Below are positions 10,911 through 24,425 of a stretch of 64,000 nucleotides of DNA, piece by piece. The stretch spans positions 19,168,149 to 19,232,148 of the forward strand of contig CM055106.1 in NCBI GenBank assembly GCA_029204225.1, read 5' to 3'. Made by a program: the position numbers and the translations under genes. The stretch is from Diphasiastrum complanatum. Lineage: Eukaryota; Streptophyta; Lycopodiopsida; Lycopodiales; Lycopodiaceae. Position 1 is the first letter of the stretch, and each line of letters begins with the position of its first letter. Under the pieces are notes generated by a model. The model was not told the origin of the DNA. It ran no database searches and was given only the letters and a program-made list of their open reading frames with translations.

Positions 10911-13900
10911 ACGATACATAGTACATTTTATTTTTTTCTCTCGGCTTTTGGTATTGCTTAGCTTTAAATTTGCGAGTTGTTCGCTAGTTAAAAATTAGCT
11001 AGTTTGGGTCATAAAACAAAATTTATACATTATTAAGCAACTATTGGTTGTTATAGACAACTTTTGACCAAGCCATTTACGAAGCTGATATACAACGTAT
11101 ATACAACTTGGCCAAGCCATTTATGAAGTGGTGAGTATTTGAGCCTACATCTCTGTAGTGGCAATCAACAACTTTACCCATACACCTCACTATGATGGAC
11201 CAGGGTTATAAGTTTTGAAGTTAAAATTATAGTCCTTTATCAACTTTGGTTACTTTATAAAGGTTGGGTGATCTAAGCTTTTTTACGACGGCTAAGGTGT
11301 ACCATACAACTTTTCAAATTTTTGATTAGTGCACATTGTATTTGTCTTTCAAAAAACAATAAGTTGTAAGGAGTCTAAATGGTACACAATGAATCACTCG
11401 TGTATAGCATAAGCATGTCCTCTGAGGCCGACTTGCCACGTTTTATTTAACATAAATGTCATTTGAAACTTGTTTCTTTAATAAAATAGTACAATTCATA
11501 TCCTGTGACAAATTTTGTCGAGCATTATGGACAACACAATGTCATAAATAAAATAAAATTGTATTGTCTTTACATTAGACAAAAAGACATAAAAAATGAA
11601 AATGTTGTGTTATTATACCACCAAGGCCTTGCCATAATGGTGAAAAAGTTTCAAGAGCTTACACTATCACAATCACTACCGCAAAAGTAGTTAAAGTTTT
11701 TATAATTGTAGAACTATGATTGCATATTGGGATTTTGCCAAGAAATAGGTGATTTTCATTTGATAGTTTCTTACAATGGGTTTGACCACAAAATACGTTT
11801 GTCATCTTGGAATTTTCAAGTTGGCTAGGATTCACAAATATTTATGATCATTATTCACGATCAATATTCAAAATATTTCATTATTCATAAGTATTCACGA
11901 TCAATAATCACTATTAGTATGGTATGCACAATAATCACAATAAGTATTCACGAGTGCTCATGATCAGTATTCACAATAATCACTAATAATATGCATACTC
12001 ATAGGTGTTATTAGAAAGAAAAACCTATCATTAAAAGATATCAGTACTTTGCAAAAGCATTGCACCACATTTGTCAAATTTGTACACGATTGTTGGGAAA
12101 AAGATCACGCTCCGATTTTGGTGATACTTTGGTGATTTTGTTCTTAATAATTTTCGTTTCAATATTGTGCAATACTAACTGATATCAACAAATATGTACA
12201 ACATATATTTTTACATCATGCTACTTATTTTGCAAGAGAATAAGGGAGCTTAACTATATTGTCATCACAAGGCATGGAGAAATCACATTGGCAAGCAAGA
12301 GGATCATTTTATCGAGCTACAAATCATGGTGGACTTAATTCAAAAAATAAATATTTAGCTCAACTTTTTTAGTGGTTTTACAAAAGAGCACAATTTCGAT
12401 ATCAAGCTAAAAACTCGCCAAATGTTATGACCTTTCATAAGGCATTCAAATTCATAACAAAAGAGAAATCGCTGTAATATAATGGTAATCACTTACAGAA
12501 TATTGTTTATTTTTGTTTTCATCCTCTCCAAGATTGAGCTAGATGGTATTGTCATAAAATAATAATCTCCTTTCATATGGATCCAAAAATTTAAAAATTT
12601 TTCTTTTACTCAAATTTATATATCTTGAATAAAGTGCCATTGTAGATGATCTTTTTATAGTATCTTCGGGGACATAACCCAATATTTTAATGGCTAAATA
12701 TCTCTTTAAGTTAACATAAATTATTTTGTATATTTTTTTGAAATAATTATGGCGCAAACAAACAAACAATGCTTTAATCACCATTATGACAGTGGTAGCA
12801 TATGGATGATGAGATCCATGATATATACAAATTTCATTATTTACAATTATTTTTAAATAATTGGCAAGTGATGCCTCATTTCACCCAACAATTGATCTCT
12901 CTTGAAGGCCTCCGCGTCTCATAGCAAAGGAGTCTATTTGGATAGCATTGTAAATAACTCAAGGTGATATGTTTAGATTGAAAGAAAATAATACAATCTC
13001 AAACGTTTAACTTTTAGATTGAAAAAATAATAATACAATCTCAAAATAATCAACTAATGTAATCTCAACTTTTGAGATCATAATCATCAAATTTCACGAC
13101 ATTTTCTCTAGTAATGTCATGTCCTCCAATAGCTTCTTCATTCCTCAAAGGAATATATCGAATCCTTGGAGGATACCTTTTATGAAACTCCAAAAAAAAT
13201 TTCTCATTCGGCAAGGTTTCAACATAAGCTTTTAATTTTTTCATTATAGTCTTCAATGACTCTTTGTCAGATTTTCAATTATAGTCTTTAACAAAATCTA
13301 TCTCACTTTCGAGGTCATCATAGCTATAGTCAATAATATCAGAAAATTCTACAAATTCTTTTAAAAAGTTAGAGAACACTTCATTGTTTTATAAAATAAA
13401 AAAAAGAATATATCATTAAAAGAAATATAACTATCATTATTTATAAAGTATATAGAAAATCCAAGTATAGTTTTAATATTAACAAGAGATGAAGTTAAAT
13501 AGGATTCAGATAGGATTCTAGAATAAGAGGTAGTTTGCTTGAACTCCGTAGAATACATGCTTCAGCTTTAACAACTATATCAGTATATGTTTCATCTACA
13601 TCTACATCAATTGGGACATATGCATAAGTTTCAATTACAAGAATAGAGGATGAAGTATCAAACTCATCTTCTAGTTTTTTAATATAGATATAGAGAACAA
13701 ATGTCATTCCCTGGATAAGAAGACGACTTTTTCTCTTATGGAGATCGCAATATATATTTATTTTAAATTGTTCATATAAAACCTTGAAGAACTAGCCATA
13801 TCGATAGAGGGAGTGAAAATGTGAAAAAGTTACGAGCAATAGATCACAAAATCAGAAAAATAACATGGAACTTATATATATAACCTTTTCATGTTAATCA

Positions 13901-14250
13901 CGATCATACATTTGTCAAGTTATGAATGAAAATCTCAAGCCATTAATAATCCTCCAATAATATTGTGACAATGGGAGTAAAGAGAAAGCATTATTATGTC
14001 AAAGGACAGTGGACGTCAATCATTAGCAGATTCAAAATCCGAATTATTTATTATTCAAATATCAAAATTACAAAGGATTGTAATCATTAATCATTGTCGC
14101 ATTTCGTATTGCAATTGCACACATTCATTGGCACGTACAAAATCTTGAATGTGAATCATTACCATAGGAACCTTGACTTCTATATAAACCCATGCATAGC
14201 ATTAAGAAAAGTTTTACTTCTGATATCTGTAGTTTTTGTGAAAATTAGAA
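10911..14250. other. AT-rich stretch without recognisable genes
   Basis: Short open frames exist, for example minus-strand pieces at 13,065-13,256 and 13,495-13,707, but they show no domain I recognise and are separated by stops. They could be remnants of an unidentified mobile element. A short-motif array lies at 11,825-12,010. Confidence 0.5.
11825..12010 (+). repeat. Array of TATTCACGATCA-type motifs
   Basis: The motifs TATTCACGATCA, TATTCACGAGTG and GTATTCACAATAATCAC recur about six times at irregular spacing, with intervening AATAATCACTA blocks. The array has no coding potential and looks like a decayed minisatellite. Confidence 0.5.
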
Positions 14251-14276
14251 ATCCAAAATGATCCTAAATTTTCACA

Positions 14277-16029
14277 TGGTATTAGAGCAAGGAAGTGGTC
14301 AAAAATTTGCCAAAAATAGTAGTATTGCTGGTTATGCATCAATCTACCATGATTTTATGCATTTGTCTACATTTGTTTTGATCAAATCTCTTCTAACTTT
14401 GTGTAATCTTCAGCCATTTACATGTCATTTTAGGTCATTTATACTCCAGGGACAGATATTTATGTTTTTTGATGTGATTCATCAAAACAAGCTTTTTATT
14501 TGTTCAAAAGTTTGTGTACATTCAAGCTTCATTATTGTTTCTAGTTTCTAAATTGACAATCTCCACTAGTGAGTGAGCTATGCTCCCCATGTGGATGATT
14601 TAATCTCCTTATTGGATGAAAAATTTCCTTTATGGATGAGCTTTGCTCTCCTTGGAAGAAAAGCCTCCCTATATGGATGAGCACTAAGGTTGTCAATTAT
14701 TTTGCATATAGCTTTTTGTTGACTCAATAGGATTGCATGTAACAGGCTCTACAAATTTTGTGTGAGTCATCAATTTTCATATCTTAGATTCAATTTATTG
14801 TGGTTGATCATGTGTTGACCAAGATTCATCGAATTTTATATGTAACTTGACTAGTTTCAGGAGAGCTATATAGTCTTGCAAGGTTCTTAATCATTGTGAT
14901 TTCACTATTCCTTCAATTTTTGAGAGGAGTGTGAGTGCTTAGTGCATTGGCACCATCTTTTTCCAAATGAGTAAATAAGTCATTAGCAACAACGAAGGGA
15001 TGTCACATGTACTTTGAATCCCTTTATGTATGGTCAATTGTAATTATTAAATTGTAAATGGCTAAGTCACCGGCCTGTGGAGACAATTGTAAATTGCAAT
15101 GTAAGTATTTGTTATAGTGACTAAATATGAGATGGCCAAGGGGGTACTGGGTCTCATGAGAGTCTGTTGGGCTGACCTCCTAGAAAGTAGGAAGGGTTGA
15201 CTGGTCAACATGACATGTGTCACATGCTCACTAGGACACTTGGTCCAGTGCATGGCATCTTCCTTTGGTGGTAGGAAAAATCATAAATCTAAGCTAAGTA
15301 TTTCTATTGTGGAATGAAAGGACACTTTGCTAGTGATTATTTTAAAAAAAAAAAATCAAGGAGAGAAGCAAGGAAATCTCACTTTAGATGATGATGATGA
15401 TGAACAAAATGTGAGGTCTTCAAGTTTGTTGTCAAGTGAAGGTGATATCGATCCATGATGGATTGATAATGGTGTAAGTTCTCATATGGTATTTATCTTC
15501 TTTGATAGATTATGGTGAGAAGAAAGTCATCTACACGGCCAATAATGGTGAGTGTGCCATTAAAGACATTGGTACAATTCTTACTCTACAGATAGGAATG
15601 TCTACTTCAAAAATGTTCTGTTCATACCATCTATAACTAAGAATCTTCTTAGTGTAAATCAAATGGTTGACAAAGGTCTAGAAGTGAAATTTGTTGGGAA
15701 TACTTACTTGATTAAAAAGAAAGAAATCTTGATTACAAGAGGAAAAAGATAAGGTAGATTGTTTAAACTTGATGCTTGTGTTGTTGCAACCAAGATGGAT
15801 TTGTGGCATGAGAGCAATTGACAAGTCAAGAAGTTTGGCATAAGAGGTTGGGGCATCTCAACTTCAAGGCTTTGGAAATAATGGAAAAAAGTGCAATAGT
15901 CATTGGGCTTCCTAAATCTCTTACTAGCATAATCATGTATGTGAACATTGTGCTTTATCTAAGTCACGTAGTCTACCTTACAATAGATCTACCTCAAGTT
16001 TTAGTAAGCCCTTTCAACTTGGGCCTTGG
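14277..16029 (+). mobile_element. Degenerate Copia retrotransposon (Copia B)
   Basis: A primer-binding-site-like TGGTATTAGAGC lies at 14,277-14,288 (the plant Copia consensus is TGGTATCAGAGC). From about 15,360 there is decayed Gag/protease (WIDNGVSSHM, where a DSG motif is expected; then VLFIPSITKNLLSVNQMVDKG). The GAG-pre-integrase zinc region follows at 15,815-15,890 (VWHKRLGHLNFKALEIMEK), then an integrase zinc tail to about 16,029. Many stops interrupt it. It ends at the palindrome-rich element at 16,030. Confidence 0.7.
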
Positions 16030-16846
16030 CATTTTGCAAGTAAATTTTTTGCGAGTTTTGCAAGTTTATTTCTTGACATGATTCAACAAAAAGATAGCAC
16101 ATAGTGTGCTACCTTTTTTATGCCACTACTTTAATGTTTATTATTAAGAATTTGGTTTGGTACATAGTTAAAAATCCCACAAAGTAAAAAGAAATTCAAA
16201 TTAATTTTTTTTTGTAGCATCAAATATAGCATGCTGACGTGCTAGGACCGCCTGAAAAAATATATAAATAAATAAAAATTCTGGCAGTCTCGCTAAGCAC
16301 GCTGGCGTGCTAGGTTTGGAGGCTACAAAAAAAAATTCTCATTTCATATAGCACGCCAATGTGCTATCTCTAAAGGCTGCAATTTTTTTTTTTTAGCTAT
16401 TTTACTTAGCACATCTGCTTACTATATTTGGAGGTTGGAAAAAATATTCTGAAATAATATTTTTACTCTAATTTTTGTTTTCAAATGTGTCAAAATAGCT
16501 TTTTTATTTTATAATATACTCAGCTAGCACACCGACATGCTAGCTGAATTAGCTCCAAAAAGAAATTTATTTATTTTGAAGGTTTTCATAGCATGCCAAC
16601 ATTCTAGATTTTACAACATGAACAAATTTTTTTTTGTAAAAGTAGACCTATATTTATAGAGTAACAAAGTATTTTGTGATGGACCTATTTAAATATGATG
16701 GACAATCAAATTTTTAAGTATGCATCAAACCACAATTGTGTTTCTTAAAAAATCATGTAGTTGCATAAAGAGAGTAGCACACCATGCGCTACCATTTTGT
16801 TGAATCATGGGTGGTAGAAACTCGCAAAAAATTTACTCGCAAAATG
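16030..16846. mobile_element. MITE-like element with long inverted ends and internal palindromes
   Basis: The ends are inverted repeats of about 80 bp. The left begins CATTTTGCAAGTAAATTTTT and continues through CATGATTCAACAAAA to a TAGCAC...GTGCTA palindrome; the complement of the right end shows the same blocks in the same order (CATTTTGCGAGTAAATTTTT, CATGATTCAACAAAA, TAGCGC...GTGCTA). The 0.8-kb body holds further copies of a palindrome close to TAGCACGCNNGCGTGCTA at 16,227, 16,294, 16,349, 16,523 and 16,589, with 16,095 and 16,775 in the ends. No gene is encoded. A target-site duplication was not evident. Confidence 0.7.
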
Positions 16847-18142
16847 TCAAAATCCATTATTGGTCATAGACAAGTTTCTAGTAGTAGTTAACCATGTGAC
16901 TTGACAACTTGAGTTTGACAAACAATAAAGTATTTCCAACTCTATACAACTTTCAAATATATCAAACTTCATCATTACATACTTATAACACATCTATATT
17001 TTTTGAATAGATATATGAGCTACAAAATCTCATCCTAAGTCAAGGTGGGATAGGACCATCACAAGATCCCTCTTAGATAGAAAAAATCTCAAATTCCTTC
17101 TATGATATAGATTTAGAGGGGAGCATTACATCGGGTTATAGGGAAAGAGTTGTTATTGATCGTTGACTGCATCATTTGTGTAATCATTACTTTGGAGATA
17201 GATTGTTTACAAAATGGAATAAAAAAACCATTGATCTTAAATTGTGTGTTGTAAAAATCCTTCGAGTCCATAAGAAAATTCGACATGAAAGAGATAAATA
17301 AGCATATGAATTTGTGGATATTATATTATCAAAATTTAGTATGATGATGCTACAAGAATAATGGGTCTAGATCTCATTGATATTTAAAAAAACATTAGAA
17401 TAGAGTCAAATTTAAAGGATGACACACCACAAAAATTTAAACTTTGAAAACAAGCTATTGGAATGGGCAATTTAAAATTCGAATTGAGTGGGTACAAAGT
17501 GGAGAGCTGGCAAGCAAACATGGTATTTCAATCTAACTGTTGTCTACCATCTTTCAATTATTCAATAGATCATTAAAATTATAAGAATGAAATTTGTGTC
17601 ATTATTGTGTTTAATGTTTTCATTTTTCTAAATTGACGCATTATTGAATCTTCAAACTTTTTAGGATAGATGGTAGACTATGGGTGGCTCCCCACTAAAG
17701 AGGAGTACGATTTTGCATATAACAATTACTATTATGCATTAGTTGCTAAGCTGACCAATTAGGGCTAGCCTCCACGAGTAAGTTGTTTTGCAATATATAA
17801 TTTTAGTATATATATCATAAATATAGAACCTATCATATTTTGCCCCTAAATCTTAAATCCTAAATCTCATCTTGTTTGTTTGTACTCATGCAAATTGGAT
17901 GTCAAGGTGGCTCTCCAAACAAATTCGACAATGAGTAAACTAACTATAAATATCATATGTAATTAAAAAGATTGCAAAAACAACATTTACCTATATGAAT
18001 AATATGTAAGTGCATTGTAAAACAATAATTGTGCTTCTTTATGTGGAATGCATTTTGTAATTTTTGAAATGTAACGTGTATGCAAAATATAGTTTAAAAT
18101 TGATAGGCTTAGATATGTCAAATATTTTTCTTCAATAAATTG
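16847..18142. other. No recognisable gene
   Basis: AT-rich sequence. A plus-strand stretch around 17,140-17,400 (encoding NHYFGDRLFTKWNKKTIDL in one frame) looks faintly protein-like but is interrupted and matches no family I know. Confidence 0.4.
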
Positions 18143-18622
18143 TGTTACATCCATGTCCAGTTCAAAGGACTTGGAATAATCCTTGACACGGATATTCGAC
18201 ACTCCTGTGTATGAGATTATTAGTTATGCCTCACCATTTTGAACTAGGCCAAAAATGTAATTAAATAATCTTGTGAGGGCCCACACATACCCATGAGGAT
18301 ATGTGGAGCTAGTGCATGGTGATTGACAGCTTTATATGCATGTAGAGGAGATCAAAAGCAATTGGATGAGAATTGGTATCTTATACGAAATATTCCTACA
18401 CTCTAGAAGTCTATATACTTGTAGGAACTTGCCCTCCTCCACTTTGATATTTTGGTTTCTAGTTGCTAGAAACCTCTCCTCTCCCGCATTTAGTCATCAT
18501 GGCTTGGGAGTGAAGATGATTGGGTTTGACTCTCGACTTCTGATTGAGTGGTTTAGCTCCACAATATTCCATTGGGTGCAGGCAATAGTATCTAGAGGAT
18601 CTTCACTTGCTGATCTTTACAA
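18143..18622 (+). repeat. Copia-type LTR, followed by primer-binding site
   Basis: It starts TGTTACATCCATG and is followed at 18,623 by TGGTGTCAAAGC, a degenerate version of the Copia primer-binding site. Blocks such as CTTGTGAGGGCCCA and GGCTTGGGAGTGAAGATGATT recur in the same order in the LTR at 21,643-22,148, so both belong to one LTR family in the same orientation. Confidence 0.6.
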
Positions 18623-18659
18623 TGGTGTCAAAGCTTGGCTTTGCATTGATCAAAAGGTG

Positions 18660-21614
18660 GAGTTTGTTTTTTTGTAGCTTTTTGGTGGTAACTCCTTGCT
18701 TTTACCTTCATGGTGGTGGACTTGACCTCCAAGTAAGTGGCTTCTCAAGATATTCATTATTTTTAGCCTAAAGATTAGTGGTGTATAGGTTTTCTCAAGA
18801 TGAATACCTTCTTGTTGCTCATCTCTAACATCTGATCATGTTTCATAGTTGTTGAGGTTTTCATATGTTTCATACATATATTTGTAAAATTCATGTACAA
18901 CTAATAGGCACCATATTATCAAATAGCTCAACCAAGTCTCAAGTCATGTTCTTCGTTATGGCCTCCATTTATGTCTCCATAGTTGTTGGCCATTCTTCGT
19001 ATTCCTTTGCCTCTTCAGATAAAATTGGTTCTTCAGCTTTGAGCACTGAAACCATCACAGCTAGATTCATATGAATCCTTTGAGGAAGTTTTTTATTCCT
19101 CATTCACCTTTTGAGCTCTCCTTGTTCGCTAGAATAATGATTCTCTCCCTTTTTCGCATCACAGATTATCTTCAAGTACCATTAAGATAATTTCTTTGGA
19201 GTCTCAATTTCAACCTTACCTTTTGGATATTTTTCATTTAAATCAGCTCCATCCTTTATTTCACATTCACACTATCATCTAAAGACTCATAGCTCAATAT
19301 TGCTCATGTTTGCTGCATCCTTGGAGATTATAAGTTTTTGCGTGTCCATATCATAAAGCATATATGTTTTAGATTTTTTTATCATAACCAAGAACAATTG
19401 ATGGATTTTCTAGTTAATGTTTTTCCATTTCTCATCAGGAATGTGTGCATACACGTTACAACCAAGTACTCTCAAATAAGAATATTAGGTCTCTTCCCAA
19501 TAGAAACTTCATAAGGTGTTTTAACTTCCATAGATTTTGTAGGACACATATTCAAAATGTGAGCTATTGTGTTGTTAGCTTCCGCCCAAAAGGTATTTGG
19601 TAATCCCTTGCCTTTAAGAATTTCCCTAATCATTTCACAATTGATCTGTTTTTTCAATTTCGCAACTCCATTTTGCTGTAGTGAGTAGGAAGTTGTAGTT
19701 TTCCTCTTGATCCCTACAAAATCTAATGGACATCATTAAAAATATTCACCACCTCTGTTAGACCTCAAGGTCTAGATGTACCATCATGTTTGTTTTTTAC
19801 CAAGGCTTGAACTCCTTGAATTTTGCAAAAGGATATGATTCCTTGCTTATGAAGTAGATTCAAATGCATTTTCTATAATCATCAATAAGTCTGATGAAAT
19901 AGTAATAGCCACTAAGAGATCTCATTTGCATAGGCCCACATATATCAATGTGAACAAGATCTAGAATGTCGTTCACTCTACTCAATCCACTTCTAGGAAA
20001 TCTCTCCCTATGTTGTTTGCCCATGTCACAAATTCTTATCATGCAAACCAACTACAAATTGTCTCTTCAACTTTTGTAGATTTTAAACACTAATGTGACC
20101 ATTGTTTTGAATGTAAAAGATTACATTGACTATCAACTATGCTTACCCAGGCTTGATCAAATGACCTTGTATTTATTTTAATTCTTGCTCCTATAGCAAT
20201 CACTTCATAGTGAGTCTTGATGACTTTGACAAGATACATGTCACTATCAAACTGACCTTTAGTTGTTGATCCACCATTGTGTCAACTAATAATAGATTGT
20301 TAGCTAAATTGGGTATGTACTACACATTGCTTATCCTCTTTATCTTTCCTTTAGCTAGCTTCACTAGTACTACTCTAAATCCCTTGAAAAGTAACCATTG
20401 TTCATCTACTTGTCCAACTTCATGTGCTCTGAACTTTGAAAACCATATTTTTCTATATATCACGTGCTTGGACACTCCACCATCAGTGTACCAGATATCC
20501 TTAGCTTTATCACTTGTGATTAGCAAGGTGATGAACACATTTGAACCTTACTCACACTCCTAATAGCCAAAATTATTGTAATATCGACAATTCTCAAGTT
20601 TTTTTTTTGTCTTGAATTGCCTCGACCTTGTTCTTTTGATGCCAATTACTTCGATTTGCATCATCATTCAGTTGGTTTTGAAATTGGTTGAAAGATCTTT
20701 AATTTGAATTGCCTCCTCTTGATTGGTGTCTTCCACAATCAAATCTCTTGTCTCACCTTATTACAATAAGAGCTTGGTCAAGTTCTCTATTGTGATGGTT
20801 AACATTCTCATAGTGTTTACCATCATGTAATAGGAAGTCTCCCCCGGTTTTACATAGCTAGATAGTCGCTTCTTGTACCTATGCTTATCACAAACGTTTG
20901 AAATGAGTCATTCAAATTGCTTAACATCAAATGTAAAATTTGATGACAATGAATGATATTTCTCGTCCATGCCTGGGTCAATGCCTAGTGTTTCTTAGAT
21001 GATATTTTCATCTACAGTGAATTACTTAAGGAGCGTGAGAGAATTCGATGGCTTGAAGTATCTTATGGAATTGCTTGAAGATTGGATCCTATATTTGGAT
21101 ATAGGATAGCCAGTTAATCTTCTAATTTTTGGTGAATAGATCTAGAAGCAAAGAACTTTCTTGAAGGGAAAGTTGATGGTATGGGACATCAGTGATTCCA
21201 AAGAGAAATTCTTGAGACCAGTGGTTAGTAATTATTGTAATGGTAATATTATGTGTGAAATCCATTAGTTAACTATTTTAGGGTATTTTGGAAAATTGTG
21301 AGATATAGATTTGGATCTCTAACGATATCTCTTAATTTTACGAATCAGAAACCCTTAAAGCAAGGAGGGATGAAGTGATTTATACATTGATTAGAAACAA
21401 TATCAACAAAAATAAACTAGTTGAAGTGCACTCTACCACCCTTTTTGTCAAGCATGCTTCATCACAAATTAGTGAATCCAAATCCAAACTTCCCTTGAGA
21501 AATCAACACTCCAATCTGGGATGCAAATCCAAGTGCTTTCCACTTCCAACTAGATGTAGAACTTGCCTCCAATCCTATCCAAGACCGCATCTTAGTCGAG
21601 CTCTGATGCCAATG
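18660..21614 (-). mobile_element. Degenerate Copia retrotransposon (Copia D)
   Basis: On the minus strand a primer-binding-like GGCATCAGAGCT lies at about 21,599-21,612 (complement). A protease region follows at 20,320-20,538 (IWYTDGGVSKHVIYRKIWF, with DGG in place of DSG). Then come the integrase N-terminal part (ILDLVHIDICGPMQMRSLSG, about 19,900-20,000) and core (GLPNTFWAEANNTIAHILN, 19,472-19,657), and C-terminal remnants to about 19,330. The RT is missing or unrecognisable. Stops and frameshifts are frequent. Confidence 0.75.
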
Positions 21615-21642
21615 TAAAGACTGCCAAGAAGACTTCTAAGAT

Positions 21643-22148
21643 TGTTATATCCATGACCAATACATAGGATACAGTATACTCTTAGTCTTGGATACACGGT
21701 ACTTCAGTGAAACAAGTTGCTAGTTATGCCATGTCATACTGGACGTGACCTAAAAGTAACTAATATCCTTGTGAGGCCCAGAACACACTAAATGGAGTTT
21801 AGACAAGGTATGAGACAGTGTGTGCATGTGTAGAGTTATCAATAGCAATTCTATAAATAGTTGGTCCATGCTTAGGACTCTATTCTAGGTGAATATATGT
21901 ATAGAGAACTTAGGACTATGCATGGCTATGTGCCCGAGATGCTTTTGACTCTATATATTGGGTCCAAACTCGCTCTACTCCTTATCATGGTTTTGGATTC
22001 ATTGTCAGGCTCTCACACTATATTCATGCTTCTTGTTCCTTGGCTTGGGGGTGAAGCTTTTAGAGTTTGATTGTTGGGTGGTTTCTCCATAATGTTTTAT
22101 CATTGTGTTTGTGATTTGTAAGCAGGATCTAAGGAGCTTCCCTTATAG
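21643..22148 (+). repeat. Copia-type LTR, followed by a perfect primer-binding site
   Basis: It begins TGTTATATCCATG and is followed directly by TGGTATCAGAGC at 22,149-22,160, the exact plant Copia primer-binding site. It is related to the LTR at 18,143-18,622. Only about 200 bp of possible internal sequence follows, without recognisable Gag, so the element is truncated. Confidence 0.65.
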
Positions 22149-22160
22149 TGGTATCAGAGC

Positions 22161-22930
22161 AAGACTTACAAGTTTGGAGAGGTGGTGCTTTTCATTGGGG
22201 CTTGGTGGTAATCAACTAGTATTCTCATCCAAGGAGAGGAGCAAGTTTGCAAGTTGGTGGATCTTCCCAATTTTAATTTGCATGATCCATATCTCTCTCA
22301 AATTCATTGTGGTTTATGGATAATTGTGCTAGGAAATCAATTTTGGTTGTCTTTTTGGAGTTTTAGCATTGTAACTCAAAACTAGTTATGGATCTGAAAT
22401 TTTGACCAAGTTAATTCACTTTAAAGTAGTTGAAATTCTGGTTGCATGTTGGATCTTCCCATGTATTTAGATTCTAGGCTCTTTTGTGGCCAAATTTGGC
22501 TTGTTTTCCATGATTTTGGCACAAATTGATGGTAGAATTTAAAATCCAGCAAGTCCATATCAATTGGTTGGTTATAACTCTGTATATTGGATTGCATGTG
22601 GATTAAAAAAAGGTTCTTGCCCGTGGAGAGACACATCTTCTCTCTTCTCTCTCTCATTCCATCATTATACATGGTTCTCTTTGGGTTCTACTACTCATTG
22701 GTGCACTCTCATGATGTTATCTTGCAATCTTATGTGTAGAATGCTCATATTTTGCTATTTTTGGTTCCACACGTGTGAAATATAGTAGGGTATTGTAATT
22801 GTATGGACATCAACTATATTTTATGTTTTGGTTCATGTTTGATAGGTATCCCTTAAAGTTTGCATCTCATTTTGTAAGTAGATGCTGATTTTTCTACATT
22901 GGCAGGATTGTTGGTTTGCTCCTTTTTGTA
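22161..22930. other. No recognisable gene
   Basis: Probably leader sequence of the truncated element whose LTR ends at 22,148, grading into unknown sequence. The open frames here are short and without homology that I can recognise. Confidence 0.4.
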
Positions 22931-22949
22931 ACCAAAGATCAGGGACATG

Positions 22950-24165
22950 GATTAGATCTTGAATGATCTGAAATCCTTCACATGTAACAGATCAGCTACT
23001 TTGAGTCTTTCCACTTTATTGACTTGGCATTGCTCACACTTTTTAATGTATGCCTCCACATGACCTTTCATCTTTGGCCAACAAAATTCTCTTTTAACAA
23101 GGTCAAGCATTCTCTGTAGACCAAGATGTCCCATGTTGGGACTATCATGATACTTGTATAGGATTTGGGCCCTAATGTTCACGATGTCTGGCACACACAC
23201 TTTTCTTCTACAGAAAAGTAAACCATTCCTAATTGAATAATCAGCAAATATCTTCTCTTCACGAGACTTCTTGGAATCCTGCTTTCCAAAATTATCTTTC
23301 AAAGTAGAGCTCCTGCCATGACTTCTTGCCAAATGCAACTAAAAAACTCGTCCAACAAAGATCTCACAGAAAAAAAATTCAACTCGGATTGGAACTCAGC
23401 AAAGCATAATTGATACACAATTTGACGTACCTCGACGGTATTTAATGTCAAAATCAAACTCTCGAATGATTTCCAACCAATATGCATTAAGACCCTAAAG
23501 TCTAAGGCATCAGAGATAAAGTTAAGAGATTCACGATCCATCATAACCACAAATTTCAATCTATACAGATAATTTCTTTAGATCTTTAGCGCGTGGATGA
23601 CAACATGAAGTTCCTTCTCATCAGTAGAATATCTACTTTGTGCAGGGTCTAACTTCTTGGTTTCAAATCCACTACTCTACCATTTGGGTAAGGGACTACA
23701 CCCACTACATAGTCACTAGCATTTGTTTCCACCGGGAAAGGTTTGTTGGGGTCCACTATCTGTAAGATAGGGGCGGTAGACACTAACATCTTCAAAGCGT
23801 CAAATCTTTGATTTAATTCATCGATCCAGACAACAGATGGACTAATTTTCGCATCCCTTCTAGCTTTTTTCTTATTACTCTTTTTTAATTTTTTTTTGGC
23901 TTTCTTCACTCCCTTAAGAAGGTTTGTTAAAGGTAATGCAACTAAGGCATAGTCTTTAATAAACTTACAAAAAAAACCTGTGAAGCCTAAAAAAGATTTA
24001 ACTTCCCGTGTGGCTGGCCAATCACACCCCTTTTTGGGCCTTATTAATTGATCTCAAGACCGCGATTGAAAATGATATGTTCCAAGTACTTGAGTTTTGT
24101 CTGAAAAAACTCACACTTAGACTCCTTAGCATAGAGCTTTGCCTGTCTTAGAATATCTAGAAACA
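22950..24165 (-). mobile_element. Degenerate Ty3/Gypsy polyprotein: RT thumb, RNase H, integrase zinc domain
   Basis: Read on the minus strand: RT-connection (LDILRQAKLYAKESKCEFFQ, about 24,110-24,160), RNase H start (ILQIVDPNKPFPVETNASDY, 23,700-23,770), a later RNase H piece (KFVVMMDRESLNFI, 23,510-23,560), then an integrase HHCC zinc domain at 22,952-23,200 with H...H (YHDSPNMGHLG) and CEQCQ. This is the Gypsy order. The integrase core is missing below 22,950 and the frames are broken. The 5' side is cut by the LTR fragment at 24,190. Confidence 0.8.
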
Positions 24166-24189
24166 TACACAAATGTGCATCATGTTCCT

Positions 24190-24425
24190 ACTACACGTGC
24201 TCTCCATCCACCAACTCCCTGGATAGACTGAGTGAATGACAAAAGAAAAGCCCCACTACTATATAGGCACAACATAGTGGGTCCCATCAAGTATGGTCCC
24301 CCAGTGACACGTGACCATCTATGATGGCGACGCGTGGCACTAAAACATGTCGGTAATACTAGTAGACTTGTGTCCTGCCCCTTGTGAGGCCATCACTTAA
24401 GGATGTACTATTATGGTACATAACA
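24190..24425 (-). repeat. Solo or truncated LTR inserted in the Gypsy RT
   Basis: On the minus strand it begins TGTTATGTACCATAATAGTAC at 24,425 and ends near GAGAGCACGTG at about 24,190. It shares its block order with 5,777-6,005. It interrupts the Gypsy coding sequence just before the EHDAHL-like part of the RT. Confidence 0.65.
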
